This document shows, piece after piece, positions 55,784-64,000 of a stretch of 64,000 nt of DNA. The first letter of the stretch is position 1; every line of letters starts with the position of its first letter. The notes beneath the pieces are model-generated. The model did not search any database. It saw nothing but the letters and a program-made list of their open reading frames with translations, and was not told where the DNA came from. The translations under genes were made by a program, and so were the position numbers. Source of the DNA: Trichoplax adhaerens. Lineage: Eukaryota; Placozoa; Uniplacotomia; Trichoplacea; Trichoplacidae. The DNA lies in NCBI RefSeq assembly GCF_000150275.1, contig NW_002060943.1:4422008-4486007 (forward strand). Reading direction: 5' to 3'.

Positions 55784-57244
55784 GTTATGAATTCTATGTA
55801 TTGCGTGCTATATTACTGTTACAATTTTTTATTTAGTAATGTAAATATCGTATAAAATTATTAAAGTTATGAACAATTTTTTTAATTTGTAATAGTGTGA
55901 TCCATAAATATCCACAGCCTCTCTGATCGTTTCGTAATGCAATTATGCGATTGTGTATCGCAGGAATGGCGAACTAATCTTGAACACTTTTCTTGGAGTA
56001 TCGGTTTTCGGCTTGCTGATCGATTCGCAATAACACGCCAGCTGACTAATGCACGTTGATTTGCAGTTATATTTGTATATTAAACGCGTCCTAACTGTTG
56101 GTTGACATAATATAGACGGCACAAATTGGTATCCGCCTAAATAATAGTTGTCTGAATAATTTAAAAAATCTGTGTTTTATATTAAATAATATAAATAGGC
56201 TTAACTAGGAATTGAATCCATAAATACGACGATATAATACCTCAATAAGCGATTGGATATATTATGCAATTATAGCGACATTCTAGAGAACCTACGCTCA
56301 CAAGGGTGTATACTGTGCATACGTGGAGTATAATCTGCAATGATATTTATGTATATGTCAACAAATCTAAATAAACATCTACAGATTACTATATCAACAA
56401 ATGTATATGTCAAATATAGAATGCCCGGGTCCTTACATGGACCGTGACACATATACCCGTACTGTACTGTACATGTATAATGAAGATAAGCAGAAGACAT
56501 GTATCAGTTCTAGCTTGGCTGTAGTGTATACCTAACTATCATACTATGATAGCACTGTAGGCAGCCTTGGTGATTTCCTTTCCAATGTACAAAGTGTAAC
56601 CTTAAATGCATTGATGTACTTCTATCATTTTGGTTAACAGCTTTTCCTTCCTTTGAAATAGCAGCAACCAGGTTGCTTGGCTAATTTAGCTATTCACAGT
56701 TAAAAGAGTTATAACCGTGCTTTGAGCGCCAGTAGTATTTTAGTCAAGATAGTACCGATGTTATCCGAAATCATCAAGGGGAAAGCTGCTAATAGAGAAG
56801 TCTTGACCCATTCTGGGTAACTTTGACTATTTGCGGTCTAAATCCTATCGTTCTCTTTGCCATGCTGTCGTAATAACTTGGCACTGCACCTTTTACAGTA
56901 TTAAATTGTTGTAAAAATATGTTATGCTTTGTTTCATACGGATCCCTATATAAACACTCTCACTGCATATGAATACCAGTAAGCCACATTATGGTATACA
57001 GACGTTTCTATTACAGAGCACCATCAAATCATACAGAATAACTAAGTTGGTAAGCCTTAATTAAACAAGAGCAATTTCCAAGCCCTCCTAACTTCAGGCA
57101 TCGCCCACTTCTCAAAGCTAGGTCATGGTAATGCTGGCTTAAAGGGAACCATAATAGTTATCTGACAAGAATCTGAGATTTACGCGTTTAGATGCCTTTT
57201 TACCAGGTTGGAGTAAGTGTATAGTAGTGACTGGATCGTGTCAA
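55784..57244. other. Intergenic between hydrolases B and C
   Basis: Up to about 56790 this is the 3' flank shared with hydrolase A, including the 60-bp identical block 56329-56388. The rest, up to the start of hydrolase C, is unique and should contain its promoter; no element was identified there. Confidence 0.55.
56329..56388. promoter_or_regulatory. 60-bp block identical to 51398-51457, possible conserved element
   Basis: Perfect identity over 60 bp with the corresponding position of duplication unit A, while surrounding flank DNA differs at many positions and by indels. Lies downstream of hydrolase B (and A). It might be regulatory, a UTR element, or a gene-conversion patch; function is inferred only from conservation. 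Confidence 0.4.
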
Positions 57245-60135
57245 ATGCATATTGCAAGGCTTTGGAAGAGGCTGAGAGTGCCGGCAAGTGTTCGAGATGG
57301 CTACTCGCATTTACAACATGGATTGATCAGGAAAGCTAGTCCAATTCATCAATGTGTTCGACACATATCCATTGATGCCTGCAGATGGAATCCAGAAGAT
57401 AGACGAGGACAAATTGACTTGCCAACTCCAATTGATCCAGAAGTTCAATATGTTAATGTTCAAACTAAGAATTTAGGTGTAACAAGTGTGGACTATATTA
57501 AAGCTAGCTATACCGATGAAAATCCTACTGGATCAGCTATTGCTATTGCTGTCCACGGTTCACCAGGTAAATTGTTCAAATTTGACCTATTTAAAAGGGT
57601 TATAGAAGTGAGAAACAATTCCATAAAGTCAATTAGTATTCTTGTTAGTGCTATCTTTCTATTCCAAATTATTGGTCATGAACAGATGATAAAATGAAGT
57701 GAATTGAGCATGAGAAATCTCCCTCGATGTGTAAAGCACTTTACTACGACATTGAAAGTTTCTGGATAGGTTTGCATCCAGAATACTGTCAAAGTAGTCC
57801 AACCTAATGACAAAGGCTATTCCACCACGGCAGTATAATGATGACGACATAGATTGAAAGAATCTACTCTGTTTGCATTATCTAAATTCTTTACAGTTCA
57901 ATATCATGAAAGACCAGCGTTCTGCTTCTATAATATTAGTTGAGGATACACGGTAATTGACTTATTGTAAAGTCCTCTTAGGTACGGTAACTAACTAAAA
58001 TCCATTCATTGCACTTACTGCATCTTCAGTTCTTAAAATATTTCTCATGGTAATATGAGAATATTTTAGAGCATGTTTTATAATGAATTGTATACAGTTC
58101 TGGAAATATTATGAAAGAATAGAAGTGAGCTTACTAATTTGGATTAGTTATAGTTAGTGCTTTGCCCCAAGTACACATTAAATACTAATGTCTTTCAGGG
58201 AGTATTTTGCAATGCCCACTAGCGGAATGCTGCAGCTAAAATGACTGTCGATATCGCTGAAATAAAAGAATGTTGAACGCTTACTGTATTTTGGCATAGA
58301 AAGATCTACGTTGAGGCTGCAGCGAACGGATCAGTTGAAATCCCTTGTTCATGTGGAATCATTTTCTACCGTAGATTCGTTTTAAGTCTCATGTCGGAGT
58401 AATGAAATAGCATCGGAATTGTCCGAGTAGCTTCGACAATTGAATAGCTAATGTCGGTCTAACCTGGGAGAATTGACGGATAATACAGATACTACCCTGA
58501 ATAATTCCGAAATTTCCAATGCTATTCACTAAACGATATTAACCAGAACTATTGCTATGCTACCTTTCTACTGTATATGGCTAGAAAATATCCCCAAGGC
58601 AACCTTAATACTGTAGTAATAGTCATGTCATACTGATTTCGACCAAGTTCCAGCTTAGTATATTGTCTTGATGTAACTAGAATTCCCACGTTGTGCTTAA
58701 ACTGCTTAGTCTTCTAAAGATTAAAGAATTAATGTCTATGGTCTGTTTGTTAAACTAACGACTTTTAAATACGGCGATAATCTCTGATTGTCTAATATCT
58801 ATCTATCAAGGAAGCCATTATGATTTTCGTTATATGGCGCCTCTCTTATCAGAGGCTGGTGTTAGAGTGATCCGAATTAATTTACCAGGTTTTGGACCCA
58901 CTATCAAACCTCCTGATTTCATATATTCGCCAGTGAATAAAGCAAATTTCATGGCCGAGCTTTTAGAAAGCATTGGAATTAAAAAGGTTGATATAGCTAT
59001 AGGACATAGCATGGGTTGTGGTGCTATTACCTCATTTCCCTCTACGCATCCCGGATTCGTTTCATCGTATGCTCTCTTAGCCAGCTGTGGTACCAGGCCA
59101 CATCGATCTTTACGTCCTTTTCCAAGTAAGGAAAGCATATTCGATTCAGTACCCCCAGCATAAATGTAGTTCAGTAGATTGCGCTTGTATGGATTCTCGA
59201 AAGTAGTTACGGTACCTAGTTTTGAAATTACCTTAGCAAAATTTAAGACACTATAGTAAGAAATTAATCGCATATTAATCAACCCCACTTTTAACCGTAT
59301 ATTTGTATATTCCCTCTGCTTTCCTCATCTTATAGTAATAAAACTGTTTGCGAATATGGTAAACTTACCGGTGATTGATAAACCGTCTGGTGCTTTATTA
59401 AGATTAGTGTATAGTAAGTTTTTAGGTTTCAAATTGGACAAATTAGTTAAAAATGAGATCGAAAATAGCCAACGACTATGTGGGGCAATGGATTTTGACT
59501 TTAACGCCAAAAATCTAAAATTACTTGGTGATCAGAAAACACCGGTCATTTTAGGATTTGGGCTTAATGATCATATGGTAGAACATGCAATTTTTGACGA
59601 AATGTCTTCCGTTCTTGGTTTAAGAACACTTTCCGAGATGTTGGCTCTTACTAACGACCAAGGTAGTCTCTTATTGCATTAACTAAACGAATTTAATTAT
59701 TGTAAATATGTAATATGCTAACATAGAACGTGACGAACTAGATAAATTATGACATAATTAGATAGTCTGCTTATAAATTTTCATTATCATTCGTTAATAT
59801 TTGTGGTGATAGTTTTTATTTACCGATAGCTGTACAAAACATTTGACTATGGTTTATTAGGAGTAACCAGCGTACTTTTTCTCGTATATGCTTTTGCTCC
59901 TGACGTGCAATTACATATGCAACATTATATCAACTATTACTTATTCAATGGAATTACTACCTGAAGTAACTTTCTATGACATGGTTTTGTAGGTAATGAG
60001 AACCCGCATTTGGCGTACGATGTAGCAACTGGCAAGTCTCGACAGTTGGTATTTCGTAGCAGTGGTCACTATATTCAAAAATTTCATGCACGTCATATCG
60101 CAAAAGCAATCTTACATCTTCTGCATGATTTGTAA
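57245..60135 (+). CDS. Alpha/beta hydrolase C (DUF1057-like)
   Basis: Predicted 368-residue protein, the more diverged third member of the array. Exons 57245-57566, 58811-59125, 59336-59662, 59993-60135 (TAA), all introns phase 1 at the same positions as in hydrolase B. The ATG at 57245 gives MHIARLWKRLRVPASVRDG, a basic, amphipathic-looking, probably mitochondrial presequence. HGSPG is the oxyanion loop, VIRINLPGFGPTIKPPDF the next strand, GHSMGCG the nucleophile elbow (Ser about 174), ILGFGLNDHMVEHAIFDEM the region of the catalytic Asp, and SSGHYIQKFHARHI the His. The protein ends LLHDL. All triad candidates are present, so it should be active. The introns share no obvious sequence with A and B, so this copy is older. 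Confidence 0.9.
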
Positions 60136-63100
60136 CTTATTTTTATATTTATTAGGAAATTTTAATTATAGCTATTTACATAGACATTAATTGCGAAGAA
60201 TCTTTAAATCTGAATTGATAGCTTTGATATAACGTGAAGATGATAGCCGATGCTAACACAATACTGAAATAACACTAACATTCGGTCCTCAGCTACAACT
60301 ACCGTTAGATCTATGTATTGAAGAAATTCAACATTTTATTGCTTTTGTACTCGTCAATTTTAATTAAACAGCTTCAAAATCGATTTTATATGCAGCAAGT
60401 TGCAAAATGTAACGTCAAACCTAGAGATTTGGCCATCAGTTTGTAGAACATTATTGATCTGGAGAAATGTTTTCATTGATTCTTGGGTATTAATATTCTG
60501 CTATCGTAAAACATATATGAAATACAGACAGTATCAACTGCCACGATGATTTATTGCTTTAGAGTAAATATTTTGATTATAATCCTTTGATAGAAAATCA
60601 GCATCTATTTTATTATATTATTTGCTTATATATCTGCAAAGTAATTGAGTAAACACAACGGTGGATCTACGGAATAAAACCAGTGTATAACATCAAGGTG
60701 TCTTAGCTGCTTTATTATATAGAAGTGGAACCCTACAAACAAATATCTTTCATAATAACAAGATACTATGTTAATAGTAAATCAGCTTCTAGGTCATTGC
60801 TCGTGAGAATTTCAGTTAACTAGTCTTAAGTGTCAATTTCAACGATAGCTCATTCAATCTCATGATATTATTATGCACTACCAGAGTATTGGATTTTAGA
60901 ACTAATCGAAAATAGCTAAAAGTAGTTGTGCCATGTAAATACGGAGTTGAAACTAAAAATTAGCATTAAACTTCAGATTGTAGGCAACAAGTTAATATTG
61001 ATGTACCTACTATATAATCGTACTCGAGTTTAATACGGTACGGTATCGTATAGGTGATGGTTGCTTTTTCCTAAATAAGGTAGTATTTGTAAATTTTTTT
61101 CACAGGGTACAATTATCCGAAACATATATCCCATGGTGATACAGTGAGCTTACCCTAGATCAAGTATTTCTGTCTTAAATTAAATCGTTTCGCTCGACTA
61201 GGTACTTTACTTTCATTAGTACTAGTCCAAACTCCCATCGCTTTGCTGACGGTTTACGATAATGTACCCATTTGTTAATAATTAACAGATAGTATTACCA
61301 TTCGACATTATATATATCCTGGTAATAGCCGGGTACTACTATATTTAAAACAGATTGATTTAATGTACGTTCTGATCGTGCATTTCCACGTTGTTCACTT
61401 CGCTTTCGCCTATCAGATCGCTGACTAACTAACATTATCCTCTTAGAAACACTTTTGTTATATGATATATAGCAATCAAAAATAACTGGGACTGGGGAAT
61501 TACAGTAGGCTAACACTACGAAATGCATGAGAGCAATAGAACTAATAGTACCTACTGATGTGTATCAATCACTTTTACCCTCTCAATAATATTTACATAA
61601 ACCCTAGAGATCATTCTTTTCTATACCAATTTAAATTTCCTTAAGTAAATGTATTAGTATGTTTACCGAATAAGGATGGTTACTATAAGCAGTATTAACG
61701 CTATGTTAAGGTTGGTAAGCGAAACTGTCAAATATACGTTTATGCTCAATTTTTTAATAAAATTAACAGGTAGTATTATCATTCGATATTATATATATCC
61801 CGGTAATAGTAATGTACTATGCTATATTAAAACTAGTTAATGGTCTAAAGCACATCATGATTTCTAATGTACTGTACGGTGATGGACATGCCAAGTTAAG
61901 ATTAGCAGGTACTGTAAGATATCTACAGTGCGGTACAATGTCCTTAGTAATGTGGTCAATTCTATACCAATCTTTATAATGTGTCCAAGGATTGCTTGCG
62001 TATGCAAGCAAAGTTGCTCTGTCGATAACAACCGTTATAAGAAAATGCAATAATCAAAATGGCTGAGTAGAAAACTCTATAAAGATTCTATGTTTATTCA
62101 ATTTTCATCAGAGTATTACATCAAATCAAAATTGAAAGGCCCAGTGACCACACTTAGCGATATAACGAATACTATTTCAAAAATCAATACTCTGTAGAAA
62201 TTACTACCTTAGAGCTATTCGTTTTACATGAAGAAATCTTGAGGTAAAAAGTACTGTAAGAATGTTATACTGACCTATTGAAATGAACCCATAATCAGAG
62301 TAATCTAACAGTAGTATAAATACCCCGCGCTGCTATTCGAGGGATGATGGGTGGCATTTTGAAATAAAGACTAATAAATTTTTGATATCTGAATAAGTAA
62401 AATCAATACTGCACGAGAGAATAATTTATTGATATTTATGTACTCATAATATTTCAGTATGTTGAATATTAAGAAGTACTATCGATAGGCAAGATCTTAA
62501 AATTAACTAGCATTTCTGTATATGGCATTCCATTCTCAAAATGATGTCGTAGGCAAAAAAGCTACTCTGTCTATTACAATAATAAATTAGATGCCAATAT
62601 AATGGCAACATCGATTATCGGTATAGCTATAAAATTAATCGATTAAAGATTATAAGATCCAGTATTTAAATAGTGATTCTGCTTTTACATTCATCAACTG
62701 AAATATTTTATGAGATCATTAAAGTAAACAAGTTTTTAAAGACTTCCCTTTAACTTTTGCATATATATGCTGTGGTTCTGACAGGAATTTTTGGCTTAAG
62801 TTCAAAGTGTATTAGATAAGGAAGTTTTCATTTTCAAGCGCTTCGGATTGCTGCCAATGTTCCGCACTAAATGAGATATATTTGAAGATATCAACAGAGA
62901 TATACCTCTAAGCTTGGCTAGGTATCCAATATTAGGATATTTTATGGTTACCGCCATACTTCCTATTTAAATTAACTAAAGTCGATATGATACACTAAAT
63001 ATAAACGTTGTTACCTATAGAAAGGGGTTTAATTATTGTATATTAACTTTATAGATATTTATGCCAATCAACTCGACAGGCAATATTATTTCAATAGTTA

Positions 63101-63435
63101 TGCTAATGATCTTTCTGAGATTTACGCTATTAAACTATTGCATTGGGTACAAATACAGTTTGTAAGTGAAATCATTTACGATAAAGCCACATTTATACTT
63201 AAACAATTTTCTGGTCTAGCAAATATCATCATTAAAGATCGAAAGAAAAAATATTTTTACATCGTGATTAAATCTAATAAATATCTCCTAAATTGCCACT
63301 CTACTAATCAAAGATCAATTTGTAATTTAATAATAAAAAAGTTAGTAACGCTGCTGTTGCCACTTCAAGGTAATCATTAGTGCTAATTGGAAAGTATTAT
63401 TATTATCATCCATAGCTGTGACATTATTCAAGGAC
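60136..63435. other. Intergenic, convergent 3' ends of hydrolase C and the doublecortin gene
   Basis: AT-rich. It contains a pair of direct repeats at about 61282-61350 and 61766-61836. Open frames at 61295-61528 (-), 61817-62050 (-) and 63036-63380 (+) have no recognisable domain; the last two lack an ATG start. Confidence 0.5.
61282..61836. repeat. Direct repeat pair, about 70 bp, 485 bp apart
   Basis: Copies at about 61282-61350 and 61766-61836 share ATTAACAG.TAGTATTA, CATTCGA.ATTATATATAT and GGTAATAG. Each copy contains ATTACCA/ATTATCA and TGGTAAT/CGGTAAT near its ends, an imperfect inverted pair. Confidence 0.7.
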
Positions 63436-64000
63436 TTAGTTTTTCTTATCAGTAGTTTCCGATATTAACGACGCTTTAATTAAACTTTGCTTAATACGTT
63501 CCTTGTCAGGTCGTCGTGACCTTACCCATTGCGCTTTAGCTTCAATATTATGCAATTTCTCTTGCAGAGTAATATAATGTTCACCACATGATATGCAAAC
63601 AAGCTGGTCACGTTGGATATCATTAAAATATTTTATTATTTTGCCGTCTCCATCATATAACTTCCTTGCTGCTGAGGCTATGCTTAAGCGGCCAGTAGCA
63701 TCGGTTAGTAGCTCATCTAGGGTGGATCCAAATATAAATGTTGTCTTTTTAGGATCGGTACCATTCAGGTAAGCAGCTACTCTGATGGTTTTATGCTGTA
63801 AATATAATCGTCGGCTCATGGCTTCAGCTGATTTATTCACTTTATTAGCAGTAATAGCTGTAGTACTTTGAAGTTGTGATGCCTTTTCTTGTTCTAGATG
63901 GGCTTGAAGTTTATTGATGTTTCTACTCAATCGTTTTTCTAATATCCGATTAGAACTGGCAGATTTTTTATTGCTGCCGCTAACCGTCTGTACGCTAGAT
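63436..64000 (-). CDS. Doublecortin-domain protein, C-terminal exon (5' partial)
   Basis: Open frame from the right window edge to a TAA at 63436, about 187 residues, with no stop on the upstream side, so the gene continues beyond the window. A Ser/Lys-rich segment and a short helical, Gln/Glu-rich stretch lead into a doublecortin-like fold. KTIRVAAYLNGTD is the first strand, GSTLDELLTDATGRL the helix, AARKLYDGDGKII the Tyr-x-x-Asp-Gly strand pair, and QLVCISCGEHYI the closing strand with Ser-Cys-Gly-Glu. A basic tail follows (WVRSRRPDKERIKQSLIKA). This is the ubiquitin-like, microtubule-binding DCX fold, and the pattern is closest to DCDC1-type proteins from memory. It probably binds microtubules, perhaps in cilia. 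The exact paralog cannot be decided from this fragment. Confidence 0.75.
   Translation of the reverse strand, partial: SSVQTVSGSNKKSASSNRILEKRLSRNINKLQAHLEQEKASQLQSTTAITANKVNKSAEAMSRRLYLQHKTIRVAAYLNGTDPKKTTFIFGSTLDELLTDATGRLSIASAARKLYDGDGKIIKYFNDIQRDQLVCISCGEHYITLQEKLHNIEAKAQWVRSRRPDKERIKQSLIKASLISETTDKKN

Noticed and set aside
63036-63380. 114-residue open frame (+) near the doublecortin gene
   Set aside because: Begins at TTG, is Ile/Tyr/Asn/Lys-rich as expected from AT-rich DNA, and has no domain.

Overview
The window is AT-rich animal nuclear DNA. Protein-coding genes are split by many GT-AG introns of roughly 70 bp to 1.6 kb. The gene set is metazoan: PPP4R4, a FoxN1/4 forkhead factor, RUVBL2, WSCD-type sulfotransferase-like proteins, an LRRC74-type protein, COMMD9, a CYP3-clan-like P450 and a doublecortin-domain protein. 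Compact introns, an AT-rich background and simple versions of bilaterian genes suggest an early-branching animal such as a placozoan. That is an inference from gene style, not a proof. All exon boundaries below were read by eye from splice sites, conserved protein blocks and reading-phase agreement.

Layout, left to right. 1-7085 (+): PPP4R4, 5' end outside the window. 10895-13141 (-): FoxN1/4 with a Gln/His-rich N-terminus. 16978-20675 (+): RUVBL2, complete in 15 coding exons. 22227-23631 and 26094-27344 (-): two tandem three-exon type II membrane proteins related to WSCD sulfotransferases. 29138-35139 (-): a 16-exon leucine-rich-repeat/EF-hand gene of LRRC74 type. 37906-39454 (-): COMMD9, first exon not found. 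42099-47120 (+): a complete 495-residue cytochrome P450. 47860-60135 (+): three tandem alpha/beta hydrolases, A, B and C. A and B share a recent segmental duplication of more than 4 kb, and A has lost the exon with the predicted catalytic acid. 63436-64000 (-): last exon of a doublecortin-domain gene running off the right edge.

Non-coding parts. Intergenic stretches of 0.7 to 3.8 kb are AT-rich. Several carry clusters of the pentamer (ACAGT)n and its complement in alternating orientation, giving GTACTGTACAGTAC-like palindromes: upstream of FoxN1/4, around the RUVBL2 promoter and its second intron, between the two WSCD-like genes, and upstream of the P450. A nearly perfect hairpin with about 36-bp arms lies at 24610-24687. 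No tRNA, rRNA, CRISPR array or complete transposon was recognised.

The genes are mostly unrelated housekeeping and developmental functions. The only functional neighbourhood is the P450 followed by three co-oriented hydrolases, which could be a detoxification or lipid-metabolism cluster. The most unusual points are the exon-deleted hydrolase A, a 60-bp perfectly conserved non-coding block inside the otherwise diverged A/B duplication, the long hairpin, and the WSCD-like pair that seems to lack the expected Lys-Thr-His motif.
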